Assembly (NCBI GenBank): GCA_016934055.1
Contig: JAFGTR010000133.1
Location: 19,810-83,809 of the forward strand
Reading direction: 5' to 3'
Source: Bacteroidales bacterium
GTDB taxonomy: Bacteria; Bacteroidota; Bacteroidia; Bacteroidales; UBA10428
DNA length: 64,000 bases
Each line of letters begins with the position of its first letter. Positions within the stretch are counted from its first letter, which is position 1. Below the pieces are notes generated by a model. It was not told where the DNA came from. It ran no database searches and saw nothing but the letters and a program-made list of their open reading frames with translations. Positions 54,469-64,000 of the stretch are shown in pieces. A program made the translations under genes and the position numbers.

Positions 54469-55713
54469 ATGCTCGCAGAAATTATAACCATTGGCGATGA
54501 GATACTGATAGGGCAGGTAGTTGACTCCAATTCAGCCTTCATAGCCGATGCATTAAACAAAATTGGGATCAGGGTAGGGAAGATTACTTCAATTGGTGAC
54601 ATCCGGGAACAAATTATTGCGGCTCTCGATGATGCGTCAAAATATGCCGGACTGGTAATTATGACAGGTGGACTAGGACCGACTAATGATGACATCACGA
54701 AACAGACTCTGGCAGAATATTTCAATACCAGGCTTGTATTAAACACAGATGTGCTTGATCATATCAGAACTCTTTTAATACCCAGGGGTATAAGGATTCA
54801 TGATAGCAATATCCGGCAGGCTGAATTGCCTGAGAATTGCAGCATTTTGCACAATGCGGCGGGAACAGCCCAGGGTATGTTGTTTAAAAAAAGCAATACA
54901 ATATATATTTCACTTCCGGGTGTTCCCTTTGAAATGAAGGGCATCATGACGGATCATGTCATTCCAATGCTAAAGGATGCTTTTATGCTTGATCCAATTC
55001 AACATCTTACTGTTCATACGCATGGTTTGGGTGAATCAGCTATGGCGCTAAAAATTGCTTCATGGGAAGAGCAACTGTCACCTGCCATTAAATTGGCCTA
55101 TCTTCCGTCTCCCGGCATATTAAGGTTAAGGCTTAGTGTTTATAATACCGATATTGTTACCGGCAATGCTTTGCTGGAGACAGAGATGTCTAAACTGAGA
55201 TCACTCATTTCCGACTATATTTTTGGTTATGACAGCGACACACTTGAAGAAATAACCGGAAAAATATTAAGGGATAAAGGATTAACCCTTTCTGTTGCTG
55301 AAAGCTGTACTGGCGGTAAGATTGCCTCCATGATAACATCAGTTCCGGGATGCTCAGATTATTTTATGGGTTCGGTTATTGCATATTCAAATGACAGTAA
55401 ATGCAAACTGCTGGGCGTAAGTCATGAAGATATCGACAAAAACGGGGCAGTAAGCCGTCTGATTGCAGAAGAAATGGCCAGGGGTGCACGTTGCCGTTTT
55501 AATGCTGACATTGCGGTAGCTACAACAGGTATTGCCGGTCCTTCGGGCGGTACAACTGAAAAACCTGTCGGTTCTGTGTGGATAGCTGTATCAACAACAG
55601 ATTTAACAACAGCTGAAAGATTCACTTTCGGGGATAACCGGAGCAGGAACATTCAGAGAGCTGCCATTGCAGCACTTTTCATGCTGCGTAAGGTGTTAAT
55701 AAAAATGGACTGA
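54469..55713 (+). CDS. cinA: CinA-family nicotinamide-nucleotide amidase
   Basis: This 414-residue protein has two domains. The N-terminal molybdopterin-binding-like (MoCF) fold is shown by EIITIGDEILIGQVVDSN and TGGLGPTNDDITK. The C-terminal PncC-type amidase, from about 250, is shown by VAESCTGGKIASMITSVPG and TTGIAGPSGGTTEKPVGSV. The domain deamidates NMN in pyridine nucleotide salvage. The gene is complete and ends 108 bases before the ribosomal protein genes. CinA genes are sometimes linked to competence, but nothing here supports that. Confidence 0.95.
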   Translation: MLAEIITIGDEILIGQVVDSNSAFIADALNKIGIRVGKITSIGDIREQIIAALDDASKYAGLVIMTGGLGPTNDDITKQTLAEYFNTRLVLNTDVLDHIRTLLIPRGIRIHDSNIRQAELPENCSILHNAAGTAQGMLFKKSNTIYISLPGVPFEMKGIMTDHVIPMLKDAFMLDPIQHLTVHTHGLGESAMALKIASWEEQLSPAIKLAYLPSPGILRLRLSVYNTDIVTGNALLETEMSKLRSLISDYIFGYDSDTLEEITGKILRDKGLTLSVAESCTGGKIASMITSVPGCSDYFMGSVIAYSNDSKCKLLGVSHEDIDKNGAVSRLIAEEMARGARCRFNADIAVATTGIAGPSGGTTEKPVGSVWIAVSTTDLTTAERFTFGDNRSRNIQRAAIAALFMLRKVLIKMD

Positions 55714-55821
55714 TGCAGATCGAGGGAAAGAAATATAAAAATATTGATAATATACTTGAATTTTTGAATAAAATTAACGTACTTTGCGGACTGTTTAAAA
55801 AACGGCAATAATTTCATAAAA

Positions 55822-56064
55822 ATGGCACGTATTTGTCAGATTACAGGGAAAACAGCAATGGTGGGAAATAACGTTTCGAAGTCAAAAACACGGACAAAGA
55901 GACGTTTCGAAGTTAATTTATTTGATAAAAGATATTTCCTCCCGGAAGAAAATCGCTGGATTAATTTAAGAGTATCTGCTTCGGGCATAAGATTCATCAA
56001 TAAGAAAGGATTGAAAAATGCACTTAACGAGGCGAAAAGTAAAGGATTCATTACCAGTTATTAA
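55822..56064 (+). CDS. rpmB: 50S ribosomal protein L28
   Basis: This 80-residue protein begins MARICQITGKTAMVGNNVSK and ends FITSY. Its single Cys means it is the zinc-free (C-minus) form. Length and start agree with the family. It leads the L28-L33-DUF4295 set that is common in Bacteroidota, with 19 bases to rpmG. A TACTTTGC near 55780 may be a promoter. Confidence 0.97.
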   Translation: MARICQITGKTAMVGNNVSKSKTRTKRRFEVNLFDKRYFLPEENRWINLRVSASGIRFINKKGLKNALNEAKSKGFITSY

Positions 56065-56083
56065 CGTTTAGATATCACATCAA

Positions 56084-56266
56084 ATGGCAAAGAAGGGAAA
56101 CAGGGTTCAGGTTATACTTGAGTGCACCGAACATAAAGACAGCGGGATGCCTGGTACATCGAGATACATTACAACCAAGAACAGGAAGAATACACCTGAC
56201 AGGCTTGAGCTGAAAAAATACAATCCAATTCTCAAAAAGGTTACGGTTCATCGTGAAATAAAATAA
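56084..56266 (+). CDS. rpmG: 50S ribosomal protein L33
   Basis: This 60-residue protein begins [19 protein letters not shown] and carries the L33 [20 protein letters not shown] motif. It has one Cys only, so it lacks the zinc-binding CxxC pairs. It follows rpmB by 19 bases and precedes the DUF4295 gene by 12. Confidence 0.97.
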   Translation: MAKKGNRVQVILECTEHKDSGMPGTSRYITTKNRKNTPDRLELKKYNPILKKVTVHREIK

Positions 56267-56278
56267 GGATTCTCAATT

Positions 56279-56434
56279 ATGGCAAAGAAGGTTATAGCTA
56301 CATTGAAGACAGGTGCCGGAGCATCATTTACACTTTGTGTCAAGATGGTTAAGTCACCAAAGACAGGTGCCTATATTACCAAGCAGGAAATTGTTCATAA
56401 CGATCATATAAAGGATTTTTTTAAGGAAGAATAG
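56279..56434 (+). CDS. DUF4295 small protein, L33-linked
   Basis: ATG at 56279 opens a 51-codon frame (MAKKVIATLKTGAGASFTLC, then VKSPKTGAY) to TAG at 56432-56434. It is a conserved Bacteroidota protein almost always found after rpmG, classed as DUF4295, and probably works with the ribosome. It is 12 bases after rpmG, so translation is likely coupled. Rich in Lys. Function not known. Confidence 0.85.
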   Translation: MAKKVIATLKTGAGASFTLCVKMVKSPKTGAYITKQEIVHNDHIKDFFKEE

Positions 56435-56454
56435 CGAATATCCTTTACCGGATT

Positions 56455-56493
56455 AAAAAAAGGCTTTCTTCGTAATGAGAAAGCTTTTTTTAT
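56455..56493 (+). terminator. Terminator of the rpmB-rpmG-DUF4295 operon
   Basis: AGGCTTTCTT and AGAAAGCTTTTTTT form a hairpin with flanking A-run and T-run, with one bulged G. It lies between the DUF4295 stop and the ftsY start. Confidence 0.75.
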
Positions 56494-56529
56494 AATTGAC
56501 AGCAAGAGTTCTTTTTAATTAACAGTGTC

Positions 56530-57480
56530 ATGAAATTCAGTCTCTTTGCCAATAAGAACACGGAAGATCTTAACCGCGGCCTTGAAAAAACCAAGGAAAA
56601 CCTGTTCCGGAAAATTTCCAGGGTTGTTGTTGGAAAATCCAGCGTGGATGATGAAGTGCTGGATAAACTTGAAGAAGTGTTGGTAACTTCAGATGTCGGT
56701 GTTTCAACGACACTCAGGATTATCGAGCGCATACAAAACCGTGTTGCCCGTGATAAATTTCTCAATACCAATGAACTTAATATCATATTGAAAGAGGAAA
56801 TTGCAGCCCTTCTTGAAGAAAATAACAATTCAGACATTAACGGTTTTTCAGCCATTTTGCCTCAAAAGCCATGGGTCATTATGGTTGTTGGCGTAAACGG
56901 GGTGGGGAAGACCACGACCATCGGAAAAATGGCATATCATTATAAAAAGGCCGGTAAATCTGTTTTGCTTGGTGCTGCTGATACCTTCAGGGCTGCAGCA
57001 ATTGACCAGCTTGATATCTGGGCAAAGCGTGTTGATGTTCCGGTTGTCAGGCAACAGATGGGTTCAGATCCTGCCAGCGTGGCTTTTGATACATTAAATT
57101 CTTCCCGCGCAGGTAATGCAGATGTGGTGATTATCGATACAGCCGGGAGATTGCACAACAAAGCCAACCTGATGAACGAACTGTCGAAGATAAAAAGAGT
57201 TATGGAGAAGGTTATTCCGGGAGCACCTCATGAAGTATTGCTGATACTCGACGGTTCAACAGGTCAGAATGCCTTTGAACAGGCAAGGCAATTTACAACC
57301 GCTACGCAGGTGACATCAATGGCCATCACCAAACTCGATGGTACCGCTAAAGGTGGTGTTGTCATTGGTATATCAGACCAGTTTAAGATACCGGTTAAAT
57401 ATATCGGCATAGGCGAAAAAATAGATGATCTGCAGGTTTTCGATAAACATGCGTTTGTTGATTCCCTGTTTTCTCAATAA
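56530..57480 (+). CDS. ftsY: Signal recognition particle receptor FtsY
   Basis: This 316-residue GTPase docks the SRP-ribosome complex at the inner membrane. It has the N domain (helical, residues 1-95) and G domain with GVNGVGKTTTIGKMAYHY, DTFRAAAIDQLDIW, DTAGRLHNK and TKLDGTAKGG. It lacks the long acidic A domain of E. coli FtsY, as is usual here. The ATG at 56530 follows a terminator. rimO starts 47 bases later. Confidence 0.97.
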   Translation: MKFSLFANKNTEDLNRGLEKTKENLFRKISRVVVGKSSVDDEVLDKLEEVLVTSDVGVSTTLRIIERIQNRVARDKFLNTNELNIILKEEIAALLEENNNSDINGFSAILPQKPWVIMVVGVNGVGKTTTIGKMAYHYKKAGKSVLLGAADTFRAAAIDQLDIWAKRVDVPVVRQQMGSDPASVAFDTLNSSRAGNADVVIIDTAGRLHNKANLMNELSKIKRVMEKVIPGAPHEVLLILDGSTGQNAFEQARQFTTATQVTSMAITKLDGTAKGGVVIGISDQFKIPVKYIGIGEKIDDLQVFDKHAFVDSLFSQ

Positions 57481-57527
57481 AGGCATTGTAACCCTGCTTT
57501 TTTCCTCTACCAGGAAGATCCGTTGGT

Positions 57528-58841
57528 ATGAAAACACAACCGAATAAACAACTTGTTAATGTAATAACTCTTGGCTGTTCAAAAAATCTTGTGGATTCTG
57601 AACAATTAATGGCTCAGTTAGAGGCCAATGATTATGATGTGGTGTTTGATTCAGAAAATCCTGAAGCCCGAACTGTTATTATTAATACATGCGGTTTTAT
57701 AAATGATGCCAAAGAAGAATCGATAAATGTCATTCTTGAGCAGATAAGGGCAAAAAAAAATGGGCTCATTGACAGGGTGTTCGTTATGGGTTGCCTGTCG
57801 GAACGCTACAAAGATCAGTTGACACAGGAGATACCGGAAGCGGATGGCATGGTTGGTGTCGACAGCCTGCCTGCACTGATGAGTATGCTGGGTGCTCGTT
57901 ACCGGAAGGAACTTGCCGGGGAACGTTTAATCACAACCCCTTCTCATTACGCTTATATGAAGATATCAGAAGGATGTGACAGGAAATGTGCATTTTGTGC
58001 CATTCCGTTGATTCGCGGTCCGCATATTTCAAGGCCGGTTGAAGAGATTCTTAAAGAAGCCCGGTCACTTGTTGCCAGGGGTGTAAAGGAAGTTATCCTG
58101 ATAGCCCAGGATCTGACGTATTATGGTCGGGATATTTATCAAAAGCAGGCGCTTGCAGATATGCTTGAAAGGCTTGCTGCTGTTGACGGATTGGATTGGA
58201 TCAGATTGCATTATGCTTATCCTGCCTCATTTCCTCGTGATGTTATCCGTGTTATCCGTGATCATAAGAACATATGTAATTATCTCGACATCCCTTTCCA
58301 ACATATAAGCGATAAGGTGCTGAAAGCTATGCGAAGAGGCATAGACGGACTCAGGACATATGAATTGATCGATCGTTTGAGATATGAAATACCAGGATTA
58401 ACATTGCGGACAACACTGATGGTCGGACACCCCGGCGAAGATGAAAAAGCTTATGATGAATTGTTAACCTTTGTTGAACAGGTAAGATTTGAAAGGCTTG
58501 GAGTTTTTGCTTATTCCGAGGAAGAGAAAACATACTCTGCGCAGCGATATTCCGATGCAGTGTCACAGGAGACTAAGTCAGAACGTGTTGCAGGTGTGAT
58601 GGAGGTACAGGAAAAAATATCTCTTGAAAACAACCTGAAGAAGGTGGGGAATGTCTGTAAAGCAATCATTGACAGCAAAGAAGGGAACCATTATATTGGC
58701 CGTACTGAGAGCGATTCGCCTGAGGTTGACAATGAAGTGATCATCAGTTCAAATCATTCATTGAATACCGGTGAGTTTTATGATGTCACCATAAAAGATG
58801 CAGAAGCATTTGACTTATTTGGAAGGGCATTAAAAAAATAA
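57528..58841 (+). CDS. rimO: Ribosomal protein S12 methylthiotransferase RimO
   Basis: This 437-residue radical-SAM enzyme adds a methylthio group to an Asp of ribosomal protein S12. It has the MTTase N-domain with cysteines (ITLGCSKNLVDSE, INTCGFI, VMGCLSERY), the radical-SAM motif CDRKCAFCAIP, LDIPFQHISDKVLKAMRRG and a TRAM domain at the end (GNVCKAIIDSKEGNHYIGRT). Its QHIS motif and length distinguish it from MiaB. Confidence 0.96.
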   Translation: MKTQPNKQLVNVITLGCSKNLVDSEQLMAQLEANDYDVVFDSENPEARTVIINTCGFINDAKEESINVILEQIRAKKNGLIDRVFVMGCLSERYKDQLTQEIPEADGMVGVDSLPALMSMLGARYRKELAGERLITTPSHYAYMKISEGCDRKCAFCAIPLIRGPHISRPVEEILKEARSLVARGVKEVILIAQDLTYYGRDIYQKQALADMLERLAAVDGLDWIRLHYAYPASFPRDVIRVIRDHKNICNYLDIPFQHISDKVLKAMRRGIDGLRTYELIDRLRYEIPGLTLRTTLMVGHPGEDEKAYDELLTFVEQVRFERLGVFAYSEEEKTYSAQRYSDAVSQETKSERVAGVMEVQEKISLENNLKKVGNVCKAIIDSKEGNHYIGRTESDSPEVDNEVIISSNHSLNTGEFYDVTIKDAEAFDLFGRALKK

Positions 58842-58875
58842 CACCCTGCGAGAGTTTAATCCCTCGCAGGGTGTT
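58840..58875. terminator. Bidirectional hairpin, and palindrome copy 2
   Basis: AACACCCTGCGAG (58840-58852) pairs perfectly with CTCGCAGGGTGTT (58863-58875), a 13-bp stem starting inside the rimO stop codon. It lies between the convergent rimO and clpC. No T-run follows on either strand. The CCCTGCGAG/CTCGCAGGG core is shared with 16979-17006. Confidence 0.6.
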
Positions 58876-58899
58876 ATGTGTCTCTGAGTTTATTGATCT

Positions 58900-61467
58900 T
58901 TACTTGGATTTCTTTTTTTCGGCATTCTCTCCTTCAGCCAGTTCCTTTGTCTGATGAACAACATTAATGTCAATTTCATCAGTCTCCTTTTTAAGGCCTA
59001 CCTTAATAATATCTCCGTTTTGTATATCCGTTTTAATAATAGCTTCGGCCATGGGATCTTCAAGATATTTTTGAATAGCCCTTTTCAAAGGTCTGGCTCC
59101 AAACTGTATATCAAAACCGCGTTCGGCTATAAAATCTTTGGCCTCTTTGGTTATTTCAATGCTGAATCCCATACTGGCTATTCGATCATAAAGACCTTTC
59201 AATTCAATGTCAATGATCTTATGGATATCCTCCCGGGTGAGCGTGTTAAAAATGACAACATCATCAATCCTGTTAAGGAATTCAGGTGAGAAAGTCTTTT
59301 TGAGAGCATTCTGAATAACACTTTTTGCAAATTCATTGGATGAAGCTTGCTTTGCATTTGTGGTAAATCCTACACCTTGTCCGAAATCCTTCAATTGCCG
59401 GGTTCCGATGTTGGAGGTCATGATGACAATGGTGTTTCTGAAATCAACCCTGCGCCCGAGGCTGTCGGTCAGTTGTCCTTCATCCATCACCTGCAATAGT
59501 ATATTGTATACATCAGGGTGAGCTTTCTCGATTTCATCCAGTAATATTACTGAATAAGGTCTTCGGCGTACTTTTTCTGTAAGCTGTCCGCCTTCTTCAT
59601 ATCCGACATATCCCGGAGGAGCACCAACAAGCCTTGATATTGAAAACTTCTCCATGTATTCGCTCATATCGATGCGAACAAGATTATTGTGTGAATCAAA
59701 GAGATACTGAGCCAAAACCTTGGCCAGTTGTGTTTTCCCAACACCTGTTGGGCCAAGGAAAATGAAAGAGCCGATGGGTTTATTAGGATCTTTAAGCCCA
59801 GCTCTATTGCGTTGAATTGATTTAACGACTTTCTCGATGGCTTCATCCTGACCGATAACACTGCCTTTCAATTCATCTCCCATTCTCAGAAGGCGTTGTC
59901 CCTCTTCAAGGGCTATGCGTTGTACCGGCACGCCGGTCATCATAGCCACTACTTCGGCAACCTTTTCTGCATCTACCACCTGTCTGTTTCGGGCCAGCTC
60001 TTTTTCCCAACGGAGTTTTTCCTCCTCAATCATCTCCAGAAATTCCTTTTCTTTATCACGGTAACTTGCAGCTTTTTCGAAGTTCTGATTTTTAACGGAT
60101 TTTATCTTTTCCTTTTTGGTTTCTTCGATTTTCTTTTCCAGCTCAAGTATTTTCTCAGGCACTATAATGTTGGAGATATGCACCCGAGACCCTGATTCAT
60201 CAAGAGCGTCTATGGCCTTGTCGGGCAGATGACGATCGGAAATATACCGGTTAGTCAGTTTCACACATGCTGACACGGCATCAGGTGTATAAACAACGTT
60301 ATGATGATCTTCATACCTGTCTTTGATATTGTTGAGAATTTCCAGTGTTTCTTCGGGAGAAGTGGGTTCAACCATCACTTTCTGAAATCTCCTTTCAAGA
60401 GCACCGTCCTTTTCAATGTGCTGCCTGTATTCATCAAGCGTTGTTGCGCCAACACATTGTATTTCACCCCGTGCCAGGGCTGGCTTCAGCATATTGGCAG
60501 CGTCAAGTGAACCGGTTGCCCCTCCGGCACCAACAATTGTGTGAATTTCATCAATGAACAGGATGATGTTACTGGTTTTGGAAAGCTCATTCAGAATAGC
60601 TTTCATCCTTTCTTCAAACTGCCCACGATATTTGGTGCCTGCAACAATAGAAGCCAGGTCGAGCGTAACCACTCGCTTTCCAAACAATACGCGTGATACC
60701 TTTTTTTGTATGATGCGCAAAGCAAGTCCCTCAACAATAGCTGACTTTCCTACCCCCGGTTCGCCAATGAGAATCGGATTGTTCTTCTTACGCCGGCTCA
60801 GAATCTGGGCCAGCCGCTCAATTTCTCTTTCGCGTCCGACAATTGGATCAAGCCGGTCTTCTTCTGCAGCTTTGGTAAGATCAATACCGAAATTGTCTAA
60901 AACAGGTGTATCGGAATTCGATTTTGATGACGGTTCGGAAGGACCGCTCTTGCCCTGGCCAAAAGAACCCATAGGCTCATCATCTTCATGCGGAAATTCG
61001 TTCTTGGGCTCGTCGTCTTCTGTTTCGCCCATATGCTCACTTACCAGCTCTCTTCTTACCTTGTTGTAATCAATACTGTGTTCGAAAAGTACCCTAGATA
61101 TGGAAGAACTCTCGTCTTTGATGATGGCCAACAGCAGATGACCTGTATCTATTGTGGTTTTTTTCAAAGATTTGGCTTCAAGGTATACGAGCTTTAATAT
61201 TCTTTCAGATGATTTAAGCAGTGGCACATTATCAGATTCAGTAATTTTCACAGGACCTGTTGGGGATAGAGATGTCTCGATATCTTTTCTCAGTTGAAAA
61301 AGATTGGCTCCGAGTGATACCAGCACGTCAATAGCGACGCCTTCACCTTCCCTCAGAATCCCGAGTAACAAATGCTCCGGTGCAATTTCTGCATTCCCAA
61401 GCCTGATGGCCTCTTCTTTGCTGTATGACAGCACATCCTTTATTCGTTGTGAAAACTTAGCGTCCAT
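58900..61467 (-). CDS. clpC: ATP-dependent Clp protease ATP-binding subunit ClpC
   Basis: This 855-residue AAA+ unfoldase supplies substrate to ClpP. It has the double Clp N domain (1-145), the first AAA module ([30 protein letters not shown]), a UVR-type coiled region ([20 protein letters not shown]), and the second AAA module ([42 protein letters not shown]). The VGF region and the UVR element identify ClpC rather than ClpB. The tail [11 protein letters not shown] is charged. A -7-like box lies about 50 bases upstream. Confidence 0.96.
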   Translation of the reverse strand: MDAKFSQRIKDVLSYSKEEAIRLGNAEIAPEHLLLGILREGEGVAIDVLVSLGANLFQLRKDIETSLSPTGPVKITESDNVPLLKSSERILKLVYLEAKSLKKTTIDTGHLLLAIIKDESSSISRVLFEHSIDYNKVRRELVSEHMGETEDDEPKNEFPHEDDEPMGSFGQGKSGPSEPSSKSNSDTPVLDNFGIDLTKAAEEDRLDPIVGREREIERLAQILSRRKKNNPILIGEPGVGKSAIVEGLALRIIQKKVSRVLFGKRVVTLDLASIVAGTKYRGQFEERMKAILNELSKTSNIILFIDEIHTIVGAGGATGSLDAANMLKPALARGEIQCVGATTLDEYRQHIEKDGALERRFQKVMVEPTSPEETLEILNNIKDRYEDHHNVVYTPDAVSACVKLTNRYISDRHLPDKAIDALDESGSRVHISNIIVPEKILELEKKIEETKKEKIKSVKNQNFEKAASYRDKEKEFLEMIEEEKLRWEKELARNRQVVDAEKVAEVVAMMTGVPVQRIALEEGQRLLRMGDELKGSVIGQDEAIEKVVKSIQRNRAGLKDPNKPIGSFIFLGPTGVGKTQLAKVLAQYLFDSHNNLVRIDMSEYMEKFSISRLVGAPPGYVGYEEGGQLTEKVRRRPYSVILLDEIEKAHPDVYNILLQVMDEGQLTDSLGRRVDFRNTIVIMTSNIGTRQLKDFGQGVGFTTNAKQASSNEFAKSVIQNALKKTFSPEFLNRIDDVVIFNTLTREDIHKIIDIELKGLYDRIASMGFSIEITKEAKDFIAERGFDIQFGARPLKRAIQKYLEDPMAEAIIKTDIQNGDIIKVGLKKETDEIDINVVHQTKELAEGENAEKKKSK

Positions 61468-61516
61468 AAAATTGTAAATTCAATAATTCACCGCAAGCAA
61501 TTAAATATTTCCTTTG

Positions 61517-61524
61517 CAAATATA
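61517..61524 (-). promoter_or_regulatory. -7 box of clpC
   Basis: On the minus strand TATATTTG (61517-61524) matches the -7 consensus about 50 bases before the clpC start. No clear -33 element is seen. In the same 241-base gap TACCTTTA at 61606-61613 on the plus strand may be the -7 of gyrA. Confidence 0.4.
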
Positions 61525-61708
61525 ATAATTAATTAACAACGTTTTTTTAACAGGTTTTGTTAAAAATTAGATCATAAAATTCACATCATAACGCCAATAA
61601 ATCGTTACCTTTACGCCCTGTTTGCAAGGCTGGTCTTGTATTTTCAATAGAAAAGCCTATTATTAAATATAGTGATTTTTTTCAATTATTAAAAATGAAA
61701 ATGCCATT

Positions 61709-64000
61709 ATGGCTGAAAGCGAAAGAATTATAAAGATAAATATCGAAGAGGAAATGAAATCCGCATACATCGATTATTCGATGTCGGTTATTGTTTCCCG
61801 TGCGTTACCCGATGTCAGGGATGGTCTGAAACCGGTTCACCGCCGTGTATTGTTTGGAATGCAGGAACTGGGCGTATTATCTAACAGGTCATATAAAAAA
61901 TCAGCCAGAATCGTAGGAGAAGTCCTTGGTAAATATCATCCCCACGGAGATACTTCGGTATATGATGCTATGGTGCGGATGGCACAGGATTGGTCTTTGC
62001 GTTACCCTCTGGTGGAAGGGCAGGGTAATTTTGGTTCCATGGATGGTGATAATCCTGCCGCTATGCGATATACTGAAGCAAGACTGCGGAGGATCGCCGA
62101 AGAAATGCTGGCTGATATAGAGAAGAATACTGTTGATTTTCAGCTTAATTTTGATGATTCATTGCAGGAACCCACTGTACTGCCTTCGCGCATACCCAAT
62201 TTGTTGATAAATGGTGCATCAGGAATTGCTGTGGGTATGGCTACCAATATACCGCCTCATAATCTTTCAGAGGTTTGCAGGGCCATCATTGCCTATATCG
62301 AAAATAACGATATCACTGTAGATGAACTGATGACCTTTGTTAAAGGACCTGATTTTCCGACAGGAGGAGTGATATATGGTCACCAGGGTGTTAAGGAAGC
62401 CTATGAAACCGGAAGAGGAAAGATTGTTCTCAGGGCAAAAACAGAAATTGAAACAACGCAAAGCGGCAGGGAAGTCATTGTGGTTACTGAAGTGCCCTAT
62501 CAGACCAATAAAGCTGAAATGATCAGGAAGATTGCCGAGCTTATAAATGAAAAGAAACTTGAAGGCATTTCTTATATAAACGACGAATCAGATCGCAACG
62601 GATTACGGATTGTGATAATCCTTAAAAAGGAAGCCCTGTCGGGTGTTGTCCTGAATAACCTGTATCGTCTGACCCAACTGCAGACTTCATTCAATGTCAA
62701 TAATATTGCGCTTGTCCACGGCCGCCCGCGTATTCTGTCTTTAAAGAGCACCATACGCTATTTTGTGGAACACCGTCATGAGGTGGTGATTAAGCGAACC
62801 CGGTATGATCTGGATGAGTCCGAAAAGAAAGCTCATATTCTCGAAGGTTTGCTGATCGCACTTGATCATCTCGATGAGGTGATCAGCCTTATAAGGTCTT
62901 CAAAAACGCCTGAAGATGCCAAAAACGGTCTTATGGGCACATTTTCACTGACAGAGATCCAGGCCAAAGCCATACTGGATATGAGACTGCAACGGCTTAC
63001 GGGATTGGAAAGGGAGAAAATAAAAGTCGACTATGAAGAGCTTCTGAAACTTATTGCCTGTCTGAAGGAAATTCTTGCTGATGAAAGCCTGAGGATGAAG
63101 ATCATTAAGGATGAATTGCTTGAATTGATAGAAAACTATGGCGATGAACGCAGAACCACTATCATTCCGAATGCAGAAGAATTCAATCCTGAAGACTTTT
63201 ATGCCGATGAAGATATGATTATCACCATTTCACATCTCGGCTATGTCAAAAGAACTCCGCTTACGGAATTCAGAACACAGGCCAGGGGAGGGATAGGATC
63301 AAAAGGAAGTGAAACCCGGGATGAGGATTTCCTTGAACATATGTTTCATGCAACAATGCATAATACCCTGCTGTTTTTTACAGAAAAGGGAAGATGTTAC
63401 TGGTTAAAAGTTTATGACATACCTGAAGGTACAAAATCATCCAAAGGCAGGGCTATTCAGAATCTTATCAACATTGAACTGGATGACAAGGTGAGAGCCT
63501 TTATTAATGTGAAAAGCCTGGTTGATGAATCGTACATCAGCAATAATTTTATAGTTCTCTGCACACAAAAAGGCATCATCAAAAAAACTTCACTTGAAGC
63601 CTATTCAAGGCCAAGACAGACTGGTATAAATGCCATCAATATCAGGGAAGGCGACAGGCTTATTCAGGCCAGGCTGACCAATGGCACTAACGAAATACTG
63701 TTGGCTGTCAAATCAGGCAAGGCCATCAGATTTAATGAGAATAAAGTCAGGCCTATGGGCAGAAATGCTTCCGGCGTTAAGGGCATTAACACCGGAGATT
63801 CTCACACCGATGAAGTGATTGGCATGGTATGTATTCAGAATCCTGAAACTACCATTCTTGTGGTTTCGGAAAAGGGATATGGAAAGCGTACCGATCTGGA
63901 TGCCTACAGGGTAACCAACAGGGGAGGAAAAGGTGTAAAAACCATCAATATAACTGAAAAAACAGGTGAACTCATTTCCATCAAAGCAGTGACCGATAAA
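61709..64000 (+). CDS. gyrA: DNA gyrase subunit A, 5' part
   Basis: This is the first 764 codons of a gene that runs off the right edge. Type IIA topoisomerase A subunit: it makes the double-strand break with Tyr121 in MRYTEAR. The N-terminal winged-helix region reads [25 protein letters not shown], the quinolone pocket reads [12 protein letters not shown], and the C-terminal GyrA-box-like repeats begin with the GIGSKGSET region. ATG at 61709 starts [20 protein letters not shown]. The usual full length is about 820-870 residues, so 60-110 residues are missing. Confidence 0.96.
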   Translation, partial: MAESERIIKINIEEEMKSAYIDYSMSVIVSRALPDVRDGLKPVHRRVLFGMQELGVLSNRSYKKSARIVGEVLGKYHPHGDTSVYDAMVRMAQDWSLRYPLVEGQGNFGSMDGDNPAAMRYTEARLRRIAEEMLADIEKNTVDFQLNFDDSLQEPTVLPSRIPNLLINGASGIAVGMATNIPPHNLSEVCRAIIAYIENNDITVDELMTFVKGPDFPTGGVIYGHQGVKEAYETGRGKIVLRAKTEIETTQSGREVIVVTEVPYQTNKAEMIRKIAELINEKKLEGISYINDESDRNGLRIVIILKKEALSGVVLNNLYRLTQLQTSFNVNNIALVHGRPRILSLKSTIRYFVEHRHEVVIKRTRYDLDESEKKAHILEGLLIALDHLDEVISLIRSSKTPEDAKNGLMGTFSLTEIQAKAILDMRLQRLTGLEREKIKVDYEELLKLIACLKEILADESLRMKIIKDELLELIENYGDERRTTIIPNAEEFNPEDFYADEDMIITISHLGYVKRTPLTEFRTQARGGIGSKGSETRDEDFLEHMFHATMHNTLLFFTEKGRCYWLKVYDIPEGTKSSKGRAIQNLINIELDDKVRAFINVKSLVDESYISNNFIVLCTQKGIIKKTSLEAYSRPRQTGINAINIREGDRLIQARLTNGTNEILLAVKSGKAIRFNENKVRPMGRNASGVKGINTGDSHTDEVIGMVCIQNPETTILVVSEKGYGKRTDLDAYRVTNRGGKGVKTINITEKTGELISIKAVTDK

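Noticed and set aside
61925..61980. Quinolone-resistance substitution in gyrA
   Set aside because: The pocket reads [10 protein letters not shown], and a Thr at this place may be normal in this phylum; no resistance claim can be made from it.

Overview
This window is ordinary Bacteroidota chromosome, most likely from the order Bacteroidales/Marinilabiliales. The evidence is a SusC/SusD pair next to a hybrid two-component sensor, several type IX secretion (Por/T9SS) sorting tails, core promoters that match the TTTG-N19-TAnnTTTG pattern, and housekeeping genes with Bacteroidota features such as the L28-L33-DUF4295 trio. No phage, integrase, IS transposase, CRISPR array or rRNA was seen.

Layout. 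0-0.5 kb: 5' part of a secreted FG-GAP/VCBS protein running off the left edge. 0.7-20.4 kb: a polysaccharide utilisation locus that reads as arabinan/arabinose-side-chain degradation. It has an HTCS sensor-regulator, SusC, SusD, a T9SS LamG protein, two GH43 enzymes and two GH51 arabinofuranosidases, interrupted by one opposite-strand SGNH/TPR membrane protein. The sensor would detect periplasmic oligosaccharides, SusCD would import them, GH43 enzymes would cut the arabinan backbone, and GH51 enzymes would release arabinose. 20.5-28.6 kb: an orphan PAS histidine kinase, an APC permease, a T9SS esterase, a GH39-type glycosidase and an unknown T9SS protein. 28.6-33.2 kb: a minus-strand run of cardiolipin synthase, Ca-type P-ATPase and a small secreted protein built of FPD repeats. 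33.4-37.1 kb: a very large DUF4450 six-hairpin glycosidase.

37.1-43.6 kb is AT-richer and partly decayed. It holds a truncated AraC/HMA-like remnant, a GT4 fused to an (alpha/alpha)6 domain, a GH130 pseudogene with three lesions, a second GT4, an intact convergent GH130 and two tiny ORFs. The intact genes suggest a two-glycosyltransferase plus GH130 glycan system.

43.6-50.4 kb: mnmE, then a 1583-residue propeller-RHS protein overlapped by a small T9SS protein. 50.8-64 kb: housekeeping genes sucD, fabG, an M48 protease, tRNA-Thr(CGT), tRNA-Gly(CCC), cinA, rpmB, rpmG, a DUF4295 gene, ftsY, rimO, clpC and the 5' part of gyrA.

Intergenic gaps hold several dispersed palindromic repeats. The most notable is an 86-88 bp element with near-matching 17-bp terminal inverted repeats, present on both sides of the first GH51 gene. 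The strongest leads for unknown biology are the FPD-repeat protein, the GT4/GH130 locus, the RHS/T9SS overlap pair and the ITR element.
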